48,170 bases of DNA. Source: Clostridia bacterium (GTDB lineage Bacteria > Bacillota > Clostridia > Oscillospirales > CAG-272). Shown piece after piece: positions 31,308 to 39,486 of this stretch. Positions within the stretch are counted from its first letter, which is position 1, and each line of letters opens with the position of its first letter. Below the pieces are notes generated by a model. That model worked only from the letters and a program-made list of their open reading frames with translations. It was not told the origin of the DNA and ran no database searches. The stretch spans positions 1 to 48,170 of the forward strand of contig JAFWTH010000099.1 in assembly GCA_017518975.1 (NCBI GenBank), in the 5' to 3' direction. Both the position numbers and the translations under genes were made by a program.

Positions 31308-31847
31308 GGTAACAGGAGCTATCCGGACCCGGTTTTGACGGGTTGATTTTCGCCCCTGCTTCGTTATCACCCTCGCAGGTAGGTGGCGCTACCTGCTTCG
31401 GGCACTGCCTTGCCGGGACAAAAATCATCTCCGGCAAAACTCTTCGACCCCGAGCGGATGATTATACGAGCAGATTCTAGCGCCGAGGACGAAGCCTTAT
31501 AAAAATAAGGCAAGGACGAGAAACGAAAATATGCCGTATAGGCGCCGCTCCGGGCGGGCTCAGATAACTCCTGTTACCCTATAATAGTATCGTCCAATCA
31601 GTTCAAGAAGGACTTGAAACTTGCGGTCAAGCGCGGACTGAAGATCGAAAAACTTCGTGACGTCGTCAACTCGCTTGCCGGACAGGAGACCCTCGACGAA
31701 AAATTCCGGGATCACGTTCTTACCGGGGAGTACCGCGGTTTTCGAGAATGCCATATTGAACCGGACTGGCTGCTTGTTTATCGGGTGGATGAGGGAGAAC
31801 TTGAGCTTTTTCTGTTCAGAACGGGAAGCCACTCGGATCTGTTTTGA
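31300..31847 (+). pseudogene. YafQ-family toxin split by a MITE
   Basis: Removing bases 31305-31579 restores a continuous frame. It starts at the ATG at 31300, which overlaps the end of relB, reads MRIIVSSNQFKKDLKLAVKR and runs to GSHSDLF at 31847. The rejoined protein is about 90 residues and keeps the YafQ core, including HIEPDWLLVYR and the catalytic-type His in GSHSDLF. The MITE entered after the second codon. What is left downstream lacks a proper ribosome site; a TTG at 31614 is the only start in the track of codons and would lose the first strand. Toxin activity is probably lost. Confidence 0.85.
31307..31579. mobile_element. MITE with 18-20 bp terminal inverted repeats and TA target duplication
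   Basis: An element of 273 bp. The left end GGGTAACAGGAGCTATCCG and right end (read on the minus strand) GGGTAACAGGAGTTATCTG differ at two positions. TA flanks both sides (31305-31306 and 31580-31581), as for IS630/mariner-type transposition. Inside are several stems (for example GCAGGTAG...CTACCTGC) and no transposase frame. It splits the yafQ toxin gene. Confidence 0.88.
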
Positions 31848-31864
31848 TCATCGGACGAAGAACT

Positions 31865-31902
31865 GAGGCGGGGAAATCAATTCCTCGCCTCGTAGTATTT
31901 TT
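31865..31902 (+). terminator. GAGGCGGGG-family terminator after yafQ
   Basis: An 11-bp stem with one mismatch (31865-31875 / 31881-31891), followed by GTAGTATTTTT. It ends the relB/yafQ operon and is related to the hairpins at 25429, 26366 and 27285. Confidence 0.75.
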
Positions 31903-31979
31903 AAACCTCAGGCGGCGCGTCGCTGAACATGATGAAGTTCGCGGTGACGCGTTCCTCATATCGCAGCGGTTTATAATAA
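31901..31979 (-). pseudogene. Remnant of a second extended ECF sigma-factor gene
   Basis: The minus strand encodes KPLRYEERVTANFIMFSDAP plus PEV and a stop. This aligns with the C-terminus of the intact sigma protein (KPLTDKERVTANLIMFSDVLPEG). Directly upstream, at 31983-32010, lies the matching sigma promoter region. About 1.5 kb of coding sequence has been deleted between them. No start or sigma domain remains. Confidence 0.85.
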
Positions 31980-31982
31980 TGA

Positions 31983-32010
31983 ATACAGCGCGCCGCTGTG
32001 AAAGAAGGTT
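31983..32010 (-). promoter_or_regulatory. ECF-type promoter remnant matching the extended sigma promoter
   Basis: On the minus strand: AACCTT (32005-32010), 16 bases, CTGTAT (31983-31988). It matches the promoter at 28986-29013 in both boxes and spacing, and the sequence around the -35 (CCAACCTTCTTTCA) is identical. Confidence 0.55.
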
Positions 32011-32025
32011 GGGGATTTTTTCATT

Positions 32026-32057
32026 TTTTTGCCGCCGGATCTCTCCGGCGGCAAAAA
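32026..32057. repeat. Symmetric hairpin past ogt
   Basis: A perfect 14-bp stem (32026-32039 / 32044-32057) with loop TCTC, 5 bases past the ogt stop. T residues lie on the 5' side and A residues on the 3' side in both orientations, so a classical U-tract terminator is not formed; it may still stop transcription weakly. Confidence 0.5.
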
Positions 32058-32061
32058 TGCA

Positions 32062-32580
32062 TTATAAAGGACCAAGGTGCGCGCCGCGTCCCTTTTTCTC
32101 GATCTCCAGCAGCGCGGATTTGCGGCCGAGACCGCCGCCGTAGCCGACGAGGGCTCCGCCCGCGCCGACGACTCTGTGACACGGCACGATTATCGCGATC
32201 GGGTTGCGATGGACCGCGCTCCCGACCGCCTGCGCCGCCATACGCGGTATGCCGCGCTCCCGTGCGACCGTCTTCGCGATCGCGCCGTAAGTCTCCGTCT
32301 GCCCGTACGGGATCGTGAGAAGGATCTCGCAGACTCTTTTGCAGAACGGTGTCGAGTCGATCCGCAGGGGAGGGGTGAAATCGGGGATCTCACCGGAGAA
32401 ATAGACCTCGAGCCACCTTTTCGTCTGCGCGAAGACGGAGAGCTCGGGCGACTCGTCGGGGCGGGGCGGACCGTCCCGCTCTTCGAATTTCAGCCCCGTG
32501 AGGACGTCGCCGTCGCTCTCGAGGGTGACCGTCCCGAGGGGGGAAGAAAAATAGTTTATGAGACGCCGATCGTCTTTCAT
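32062..32580 (-). CDS. ogt: Methylated-DNA--protein-cysteine methyltransferase
   Basis: A 172-residue protein of the Ogt/MGMT type. It has the DNA-binding helix region (FCKRVCEILLTIPYGQTETYGAIAK) and the active-site motif PCHRVVGAGGALVGYGGGL, with the acceptor Cys in PCHR. It removes alkyl groups from O6-alkylguanine by one-time transfer to that Cys. The start is ATG 32580, overlapping the upstream stop by 4 bases (ATGA); the frame extends upstream only as a shadow of the preceding gene. Its presence behind a glycosidase-like gene looks like a chance operon. Confidence 0.95.
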   Translation of the reverse strand: MKDDRRLINYFSSPLGTVTLESDGDVLTGLKFEERDGPPRPDESPELSVFAQTKRWLEVYFSGEIPDFTPPLRIDSTPFCKRVCEILLTIPYGQTETYGAIAKTVARERGIPRMAAQAVGSAVHRNPIAIIVPCHRVVGAGGALVGYGGGLGRKSALLEIEKKGRGAHLGPL

Positions 32581-34145
32581 TCCGTGACCGCCTCCACGCC
32601 TTCTCCGACGACGATCGGCTCGCCGCGGCTGACGACGCGGTTCCGCCGCAGAACGGCGCGCTTCGTATCCTCGACTATGATCCCGTGCTCGCATTTGGGG
32701 CAGACGATCTCGTTGTCCTCGATCACGACGGTCCCGTGCGCTCTTTTTTTCACCTCGGCGTCCATATAGACGGCGATCCCGCCGCAGATATCGTACCTGC
32801 GGCCGTTGTTATAAAACCGGCAGTTCCTCACCGTGACGGATTCCGAGTTGATCCCCTCCGCCCATCCGGACTCCGCCGCCACCTTGACGCCGAGCTCGAA
32901 AACGTCGGAGAACTCGCAGTTTTCGATCAGAGCCTCGCGCGATTTGATGAGGACCGAGCGGGCGAAGTGGTTTCTCGCTTTGCAGTTGACGAACTCGACG
33001 CGCGGTACCTGGTCGGGATCGGCGAAGAGCATTCCGCCGAGATACTCCGGCGGTTCGCGGTCGAGCGTGACGCGGCATTTATTCTCTCCGATGACCGCCG
33101 CTTCCTCGACGCGGTACGTGTCGAGCGGAGCGCACGACGACGCTTCGGTCAGCTCCATCCTGTCGCCTTTTTGCGGGCAGTCGGTCTTCTGTGTGTGCGT
33201 TCCGTCGGGCGCGCGGACCTCGAGCGTCACGGTGCGCCCGTCGCGCTCGCAGATCGAATAGTAATACGTGTGGACGTTGATCGAGTCGTCCCCCTGACCG
33301 TCGAACTCGCACCCGTCGAGACGGACGAGACCTCGGCACGACGCAAAGTGCGTCGCGTCGGTCGTGGTTGAAAAATGCTCGCCGACAGACGGAACGACGC
33401 GCAGGCGGTCGACGGTCACGTTTGTCGCGTGGAACGCCGTGACCCCCATGCCCGGATGAGTATGGATCGTTATATCCTCGAGGAGCGTATTCTCCGCCTC
33501 CTCGATAAGGACGGCGGGTCTGCCGTGGAACACGTGACTGATATACAGTTCGTCGCCCTCATTGAGAACGCCGTCGGCGGACGGGACGCCCGTCGCGCGG
33601 TGAGGCCCTTCGTATCTGAAATCGCCGATACCGCACTCGTTGCGCGGGAGCAGTCTTCCTTTTTCCCGCGAATAGACCGCCGAGCGCAGGAAAGGCATCG
33701 TTTCCGTGATCCCGTCAGCGAACTCAAAGACGGCGCGGCCGCCGTCGAACCCGGTCACGACGCCCTTTGAGTACGGTTTTCTTTTCAGGTCGACCGTGAA
33801 TCCCCGGACGGTCACGCCGGAGCATTCGCGGATCGAGATCTCCTCCATGAATCCGTCGACGAGGAGCGTCGCGCCGTACGCCTCGACGGTCGAGTTTACG
33901 TGACCCTTGAAGTCGAGTCCCCGGTCGTATACGTAATCCGGGGTGAACATCACCTTTTGCGGGTCTTCGCCGTATTCTCCCGCCATAACGGCGCGCTGCG
34001 CCTCGCGGGCGCGGGCGGTCGTGAGATCGTAGACTCCCGGTTCGACGGTGAGCGTCGTTCCCGGGTTGTCCTTCATGAACGAGAGCGCGGAGGCGAACCG
34101 CTCGCGGCAGTCGCCGCCCGTGAAATCGGAAAGAGTTATTTTCAT
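32577..34145 (-). CDS. Right-handed beta-helix protein, GH110-like
   Basis: A 522-residue protein. The N-terminus (DNPGTTLTVEPGVYDLT) is the entry turn of a parallel beta-helix, and many helix coils follow (ISIRECSGVTVRGFTVDLK, LLEDITIHTHPGMGVTAFH, VTVRNCRFYNNGRRYDICGG). The segment THFASCRGLVRLDGCEFDGQ followed by GDDSINVHTYYYSI strongly resembles the catalytic-region signature of family GH110 alpha-1,3-galactosidases, including the paired Asp. There is no signal peptide, so it should be cytoplasmic. It overlaps the flavoprotein by 4 bases upstream and ogt by 4 bases downstream. The exact substrate is not known. Confidence 0.8.
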   Translation of the reverse strand: MKITLSDFTGGDCRERFASALSFMKDNPGTTLTVEPGVYDLTTARAREAQRAVMAGEYGEDPQKVMFTPDYVYDRGLDFKGHVNSTVEAYGATLLVDGFMEEISIRECSGVTVRGFTVDLKRKPYSKGVVTGFDGGRAVFEFADGITETMPFLRSAVYSREKGRLLPRNECGIGDFRYEGPHRATGVPSADGVLNEGDELYISHVFHGRPAVLIEEAENTLLEDITIHTHPGMGVTAFHATNVTVDRLRVVPSVGEHFSTTTDATHFASCRGLVRLDGCEFDGQGDDSINVHTYYYSICERDGRTVTLEVRAPDGTHTQKTDCPQKGDRMELTEASSCAPLDTYRVEEAAVIGENKCRVTLDREPPEYLGGMLFADPDQVPRVEFVNCKARNHFARSVLIKSREALIENCEFSDVFELGVKVAAESGWAEGINSESVTVRNCRFYNNGRRYDICGGIAVYMDAEVKKRAHGTVVIEDNEIVCPKCEHGIIVEDTKRAVLRRNRVVSRGEPIVVGEGVEAVTE

Positions 34146-35278
34146 TTTCCGCCTTCCTTGTATCCTCTGTATATTTCGAGCGCGTTCGAGTACGAATAGT
34201 TCATCTCGGAGATCATATTGTCGCAGAAAAAGCCGGTGAAGGCGTCCCTTCCGCCGATCACGCGGCGGAAGAGCGCGGCGGGCGCGTTCTTCAGGTATTT
34301 TTCGCGGAATCTGTCCGTTTCTTTAACCGCTTTCGCTATCGGGCCGACTTTTTCAAGATACGCTTTTTTGAAATCCGCCTCCGCCGCGGACAGCCCCGCG
34401 GCGACCCCGCTCGAGAGGGCGAAATAGATCCCCTCGCCCGTGACCTGGTCGACGAATCCGGCGGCGTCGCCCGCGAGGACGGCGAAGTCCGGTCCTTTTC
34501 TCTGATCGACCGGTTTTCCGAAAGGCAGAAACGCGCCTCTCATTTTGTATTTATCCGGGTCGGCGCCGAGCGAGGCGAGGTATTCCTTCAAGAGATCGTC
34601 GTACCGACGGTCCTTTTTGCTCTTGCCGCCGAGGCCGATACAATAGTCATCCCCCGACGGGAAGACCCACACGTAACCGTTTTTCACGAATCCGAAGTCG
34701 ATCACGACTCTTTCTTCGATATCGAGGTCCGCTTTCGGGACGTACGTCTCGGTGCAGAACGCAAGCTCCGGCGTCTCGAAGCCGAGCGTCCGTCTTGTCG
34801 GGCTCAGCGCGCCGTCGGCGACGACGAGACGTCGGTATTTTACCGTGCCGCCGCCCGAGAGGGCAAGCGTCCGGCTTTCGGTATCGATGCTCTCGACGGT
34901 CGTCTCTTCGAGCAGCGTCCCGCCGATAGACCTGTATTTTTTTACGAGATAATCGTCGAACGTGACGCGTCTCACGGAGCGCAGTTTTTTCGCGACTTTC
35001 GACCCGGCAAGCCGCTCGCCGCCGTAGTAAAGATCAAGCCGTTCGCTCACGTCGCGGAAAACGCCCCCGAGATCCGATCCGTCGACGGGATCGGTAAGAA
35101 GCGTCTTTGTCAGGACGCGGTACGTTTTCTCGGTGAGAAGGCCGCCGCACGTTTTGTTGCGCGGAAAGCGGCTTTTATCGATAAGGATATTCGTTATCCC
35201 CGCCTTCTGCAGGGTGATACCGCACGCCGACCCGGCGGGTCCCGCGCCGATCACGGCGACTTCAACGTCGTAATTCAT
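34142..35278 (-). CDS. Geranylgeranyl-reductase-family FAD oxidoreductase
   Basis: A protein of about 378 residues. The N-terminal FAD fold (VAVIGAGPAGSACGITLQKA), the PRNKTCGGLL loop and the second FAD motif (AVLAGDAAGFVDQVTGEGIYFAL, GD at ~285) define the geranylgeranyl reductase/FixC-like family. The PxxYxWxFP-type segment (VKNGYVWVFPSGDDYCIGLG) is also typical. Members reduce isoprenoid chains or halogenate/oxidise other substrates. The start is ATG 35278 with GGGAGAA upstream. It is first in an operon with the GH110-like gene and ogt. Confidence 0.88.
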   Translation of the reverse strand: MNYDVEVAVIGAGPAGSACGITLQKAGITNILIDKSRFPRNKTCGGLLTEKTYRVLTKTLLTDPVDGSDLGGVFRDVSERLDLYYGGERLAGSKVAKKLRSVRRVTFDDYLVKKYRSIGGTLLEETTVESIDTESRTLALSGGGTVKYRRLVVADGALSPTRRTLGFETPELAFCTETYVPKADLDIEERVVIDFGFVKNGYVWVFPSGDDYCIGLGGKSKKDRRYDDLLKEYLASLGADPDKYKMRGAFLPFGKPVDQRKGPDFAVLAGDAAGFVDQVTGEGIYFALSSGVAAGLSAAEADFKKAYLEKVGPIAKAVKETDRFREKYLKNAPAALFRRVIGGRDAFTGFFCDNMISEMNYSYSNALEIYRGYKEGGK

Positions 35279-35311
35279 TTTATTCTCCCGTTTCGTTGAC
35301 TTCTTACCTAT

Positions 35312-35340
35312 AGAATAACACACGATCCGCCTTTTTTCAA
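35312..35340 (-). promoter_or_regulatory. Sigma-A promoter of the reductase/GH110-like/ogt operon
   Basis: On the minus strand: TTGAAA (35335-35340), 17-base spacer, TATTCT (35312-35317). Confidence 0.65.
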
Positions 35341-35371
35341 CAAAAGACGGCGGTTTACGCTGCGTAAATCG

Positions 35372-35400
35372 TTGAAATCGGCGCGTGGATATGGTATACT
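35372..35400 (+). promoter_or_regulatory. Sigma-A promoter of the STAS-kinase gene
   Basis: TTGAAA (35372-35377), 17-base spacer, TATACT (35395-35400), divergent from the promoter at 35312. Confidence 0.68.
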
Positions 35401-35472
35401 TATACGGTAAAGCACCGACGCCTGAAAAGAGTACGGATCACTTCCCTATAAACTTTTTATAAGGAGCTAATA

Positions 35473-36663
35473 ATGGCTGATATAAGATTTGAAACCAAAG
35501 ACGGCGTTCTCACGATCTTCCTGACGGGGAGAGTCGATTCCCAGAACGCGGCGGCCGTCGGCGACGAACTCGACGCGATCAGAGCGGAAAACCCGTGCGG
35601 CAAGCTCGTGATAGACCTCGGCGATCTTTCCTATATTTCGAGTGCGGGGCTTCGTGTTCTGCTCAGAGAGAAAAAGGCTGTCCCCGACACGCACGTCATA
35701 AACGCCTCGCCCGAGGTGTACGAGATCCTCGATATGACCGGATTCACCGAAATGCTTAACGTTACCCGCGCGTACCGTACGATCTCCGTAGAGGGATGCG
35801 AGGTCATCGGGCGCGGAGCGAACGGCGAGGTCTACCGGATCGATCCGGAGACGATCGTCAAGGTCTATCTCAATCCCGATTCGATCGACGAGATCACACG
35901 CGAGCGCGAGCTGGCGCGCACCGCTTTCGTTCTCGGGGTGCCGACCGCTATCTCCTATGACGTCGTAAAAGTCAAGGAAGGCGGATTCGGCTCCGTTTTT
36001 GAACTTCTCAACGCGAAAAGCTGCGCGAAGTTGATGAAGACCGGCGAAAAGACGGTCGCCGAGGTTGCGAAAATGAGCATAGATCTGCTGAAGACGATCC
36101 ACTCGACGGTCGTAAAGCCGGACGCAATGCCGTCGATGAAAGAGGTCGCCCGGGGGTGGGTAGACTGCGCGAAGCGCGCGCTTCCCGCCGACGCTTACGA
36201 AAAGTTCGCGGAGCTTATGGACGCGCTTCCCGAGGATCTTCATATGATCCACGGAGACTACCATACCAACAACGTCATGTATCAGAACGGCGAGACGCTT
36301 CTGATCGATATGGATTCGCTCTCCCACGGAGACCCGGTTTTTGAGTTTGCCGGGATCTACAACGCAAACGTCGGTTTCTCCGAGCTCGATCACAAGAATA
36401 TCGAGGGCTTTCTCGGTATCACGTTCGAGCAGGGAAAGGAGTTCTGGCGCAAGTCTCTCGAGCTGTACTTCGGCACGGAGGACGACGGCGTTATCCGCGC
36501 GGAGGAGGACAAGGCGAGAGTTATGGCGTACGCCCGAATGATACGCCGCGTTTACGCCCACGGATGGGAGAATTCGGAAAGCGGAGCGGCGACGCTCCGG
36601 AACTGCGTCGGCAATATGGCAGAAATACTGCCCCGGGTCGATTCGCTTTCAATGAGAGAATAA
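35473..36663 (+). CDS. STAS domain fused to an APH-type kinase (TIGR02172-like)
   Basis: A 396-residue two-domain protein. Residues ~1-105 are a STAS/anti-sigma-antagonist domain (IFLTGRVDSQNAAAVGDEL, then LVIDLGDLSYISSAGLRVLL); the Ser-Ser after YI is the usual phosphorylation site. Residues ~110-390 are an aminoglycoside-phosphotransferase-like kinase: glycine-rich VIGRGANGEVYRI, catalytic MIHGDYHTNNVMY (HGDxxxxN) and metal-binding LIDMDSL. This resembles the TIGR02172 kinase family, here joined to a STAS switch. The substrate is unknown; self-phosphorylation of the STAS domain is one possibility. AAGGAG precedes ATG. Confidence 0.88.
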   Translation: MADIRFETKDGVLTIFLTGRVDSQNAAAVGDELDAIRAENPCGKLVIDLGDLSYISSAGLRVLLREKKAVPDTHVINASPEVYEILDMTGFTEMLNVTRAYRTISVEGCEVIGRGANGEVYRIDPETIVKVYLNPDSIDEITRERELARTAFVLGVPTAISYDVVKVKEGGFGSVFELLNAKSCAKLMKTGEKTVAEVAKMSIDLLKTIHSTVVKPDAMPSMKEVARGWVDCAKRALPADAYEKFAELMDALPEDLHMIHGDYHTNNVMYQNGETLLIDMDSLSHGDPVFEFAGIYNANVGFSELDHKNIEGFLGITFEQGKEFWRKSLELYFGTEDDGVIRAEEDKARVMAYARMIRRVYAHGWENSESGAATLRNCVGNMAEILPRVDSLSMRE

Positions 36664-36710
36664 AAGAAAAAAGGGCACGGTGCGGCGGCAGGCCGCACCG
36701 TGCTTTTTTT
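36663..36710. terminator. Bidirectional terminator
   Basis: A 12-bp stem (36675-36686 / 36692-36703). Seven T residues follow on the plus strand (end of the STAS-kinase gene). An A-rich left flank gives a T-run on the minus strand (end of the SLH gene). Confidence 0.88.
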
Positions 36711-36714
36711 GTTA

Positions 36715-39435
36715 TCAGTATCTTCCGATAAGCTCAAACGGGATATTCTCAAAGTCCGCGTCGCCGCGCATGCGGTAGTCGCCTACGGTCGGGTTGATGA
36801 AGAAAGGATTCTCGTCGACGGTATACGCTTTCTCGTTCGAGATATCGGAGTAGAGGAGTGCCTGATCGTAGTAGTTGACCGTTGCGCCCGCGACATTGAT
36901 CTCCGCGTTGTTTCTTATCGTCGCCGACGAGTTCATGCAGAAATCTTTATCAAACATCCGGTCAAGGTCGCACGTTACGTCGAGCAGACCGGGCCACAGT
37001 TCGGCGACTTTCGCCTTGTACTCGGGATGCGCGTCGTAGTTCTCGAGCGCGCTCTTCCAGTACGCGTAGCACCAATCCTCGGTAATGATGCTGAGATCGT
37101 CCTGTTCCAGAGCGTAGTTGACTATATCGACGCCTTCGGAATGGATTGTTGCGAGCGCGCCCTTCGTCGAGGAGGGATTGACGACGATATTGTCGTGAAT
37201 GAAGTTGCGCTTGCTCGTCCCGTTGTTCATAACTCCGCAGGCGACTTCGAAGAAGATATTATTACATACTTCGCAGCCCCACGAGCCGTCGAGATACAGG
37301 CCGTATCTGCCGTTCGTTCCGCCCCGGATGTTGAGGAACAGATTACGGCGGACGACAGAGCCCTCCGAATCGCTCATGGCGCGGAACGTCTGCATGGCGC
37401 CGGTGTCGTCGCCGTTATAGCACGATTGCTCGAATACGTTGTACTCCGCGACGAGGTTCGGGGCGTGGCGAAAGTCGATATCTTCCCAGTAGTTCTTATA
37501 GAAATGATTGTGTGAGACACGCGCGAACGGCGCGGAGATCCTGACTGCTCCGTTACATCCGTACCTCAGGCACGTGAGGGTGAAATAGTTGTTATCCACG
37601 ATGACGTTCGTACCCGACGTGAATCTGTCTTCAATATTGAAATCCGCTTCGATCCAGAGCGCTATCCCGGCGCATACCGAGAACTCGCATCCGGTGACGG
37701 TGACGTCGAGCGGGATCCCGCCCGGATCGCCTTCGATAAAGATCATCGTATCTCTTGCGCATCCGGAGAAGGCGCACCGGTCGATCGTCAGTCCGCGCGG
37801 ATGGCCCGACGCCCACATGATATGTTCGTCGGAATTCCTGAAATCGAGGCCGAGGAGCGTGATATATTCGGCTCCGATCAGCGTCAGCATCGTATCGTCG
37901 CCGCCGGTGAAGTGATAGTCGCCTGAGGGTTCCATAACGTAGAACGTCGATGTCGATTCGTCGACCCAGTACTCGCCCGCTCTGTCAAGTTCTTCGGAGA
38001 CGTTGACGACCGCCGTCTGATTCCACCATTCGCTGTCGAATTCGGGAAGGAAACGGAGTTTGCCCATTCTCGCCTGGTTCGGATAGGGGATACGGATAAG
38101 TCCGGTATCGGGATCGTAATCCGCCGTCGTGAGCAGATCCTTGTACCAGCCGGTCGTGATATAGCCGTAGATCAGCATCCCGTCCCAGGTATGGTACTTG
38201 TCGATCCTGCTTTTGAGGTACCCCTCCTTGAACCGGAAATGGTTTTCGTCGGGGATTAACCCCGTCCCGGCTATCAGCTGATCTGTCCCGTCTTCATATT
38301 TGTTCGGGAAGCGCGCGAGCGTCATCTCTCCCTCGTCGCTGAGCACGAGGCACGTGCGCGGGTCGTATTTCGTAAGTTTGCCCGAAAGGTCGGCTTTTTT
38401 GATCTTGCCGGCAACGGAGGCGCGGAACATCGTCTTTTCTTCTTCCGAGAGATCGGTGAAGTCGGACTCCGCTACGTCGAATCCGTCGTTGAATATGACG
38501 TCGCCGTCGCCGTATGCGCAATAGACGATCCTCTGTTTTTCCGAGCCGGAGTCCTCTTCTCTCATCTTGACGTTGATCGGACCGTAATCGCCCGCGAAGA
38601 ACGCGACCTTGATATCGCCCTCGGTTTTAGTCGTTTTGAGGACTCTGACCGCCTCGAGCGCGCGATCCCACGTTCTGAAGGGATGATCTTTCGAGCCGTC
38701 GGCGTTGTCGTCGCCGTCGATCGCGACGTAAAAGTCGGCGTCGTCGACGAGCGGATATTCCGGTTCGGTGTAAGTTGAACGGACGACGGGTTCGTTATAC
38801 TTGAGCATGAAAGTGCTGTCGAAACGCTCGACTATCGCGGCGAACTGTTCGCGCGTCGCGCCCTCCGAAGGGGCGAGGCGATTTCCGTCTGTGCCGTTGA
38901 CGATTCCCGCCTCGACCGCCCACTCGAGCGATTCTTTCGCCCAGGCCGACACTTTTTCGTCGTCGGAAAACGGGGTGAGGTCGGCGCGTTCCGGCACGGA
39001 TACCGGAGCGCCCGACGAGAAACGGAACAGCATCGTTGCGAGCTGTTCGCGCGTTATGTGTGCGTTGGGACCGAACGTTTTGTCCGTCAGACCCATGACT
39101 ACGCCGGCCTCTTTTGCCCACGCCACGGCGTCGGCGTACCACGCGCCGGCGGGGACGTCGACAAAACCGCTCGGGGCGGCCGGAGCGGGAGCACCTTCAC
39201 GCCTCCACAGGACGGTCGCGACCATTCCTCTCGTCAGGTGGCCGGAGGGATCGAATTTGCCTTCGCCGACTCCGTTCATATAACCTGCTTGAACGGCGTA
39301 ATCGATGGACCGATAGCTCCATCTTGATTCCGGCACGTCGGAGAAAACAGTTTTTGCAGCCGACGCGGGAAGGATGGCGGCGAACGCCGACGCGATCATA
39401 ACGGCCGCGAGAAGGGAAGCGAGCAGTTTTTTCAT
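36715..39435 (-). CDS. SLH-domain surface protein with right-handed beta-helix
   Basis: A protein of about 906 residues. A signal peptide (MKKLLASLLAAVMIASAFAA, cleavage near ASA at ~26) is followed by three S-layer-homology domains: ~30-80 (VFSDVPESRWSYRSIDYAVQ), ~90-145 (FVDVPAGAWYADAVAWAKEA) and ~155-205 (PFSDDEKVSAWAKESLEWAV). From ~225 a long parallel beta-helix follows (DDADFYVAIDGDDNADGSKD onward, with coils such as YITLLGLDFRNSDEHIMW). SLH domains attach it to cell-wall polymers, so it is displayed outside and probably binds or cleaves a polysaccharide. The start is chosen at the ATG giving the signal peptide. Confidence 0.9.
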   Translation of the reverse strand: MKKLLASLLAAVMIASAFAAILPASAAKTVFSDVPESRWSYRSIDYAVQAGYMNGVGEGKFDPSGHLTRGMVATVLWRREGAPAPAAPSGFVDVPAGAWYADAVAWAKEAGVVMGLTDKTFGPNAHITREQLATMLFRFSSGAPVSVPERADLTPFSDDEKVSAWAKESLEWAVEAGIVNGTDGNRLAPSEGATREQFAAIVERFDSTFMLKYNEPVVRSTYTEPEYPLVDDADFYVAIDGDDNADGSKDHPFRTWDRALEAVRVLKTTKTEGDIKVAFFAGDYGPINVKMREEDSGSEKQRIVYCAYGDGDVIFNDGFDVAESDFTDLSEEEKTMFRASVAGKIKKADLSGKLTKYDPRTCLVLSDEGEMTLARFPNKYEDGTDQLIAGTGLIPDENHFRFKEGYLKSRIDKYHTWDGMLIYGYITTGWYKDLLTTADYDPDTGLIRIPYPNQARMGKLRFLPEFDSEWWNQTAVVNVSEELDRAGEYWVDESTSTFYVMEPSGDYHFTGGDDTMLTLIGAEYITLLGLDFRNSDEHIMWASGHPRGLTIDRCAFSGCARDTMIFIEGDPGGIPLDVTVTGCEFSVCAGIALWIEADFNIEDRFTSGTNVIVDNNYFTLTCLRYGCNGAVRISAPFARVSHNHFYKNYWEDIDFRHAPNLVAEYNVFEQSCYNGDDTGAMQTFRAMSDSEGSVVRRNLFLNIRGGTNGRYGLYLDGSWGCEVCNNIFFEVACGVMNNGTSKRNFIHDNIVVNPSSTKGALATIHSEGVDIVNYALEQDDLSIITEDWCYAYWKSALENYDAHPEYKAKVAELWPGLLDVTCDLDRMFDKDFCMNSSATIRNNAEINVAGATVNYYDQALLYSDISNEKAYTVDENPFFINPTVGDYRMRGDADFENIPFELIGRY

Positions 39436-39486
39436 TTTTATACCTCTTGATAATTGTTTCCGCGACATACGTATTACTCAACAGAA

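Noticed and set aside
31189-31437. Small ORFs inside the MITE
   Set aside because: They have no transposase motifs and lie in stem-forming sequence.
31614-31847. Functional short YafQ starting at TTG 31614
   Set aside because: There is no ribosome site at proper distance, and the first strand of the fold would be missing. In-silico removal of the MITE explains the full gene.
32026-32057. Classical intrinsic terminator of ogt
   Set aside because: The stem is perfect, but A residues follow it in both directions, so no U-tract is formed; listed as a hairpin only.
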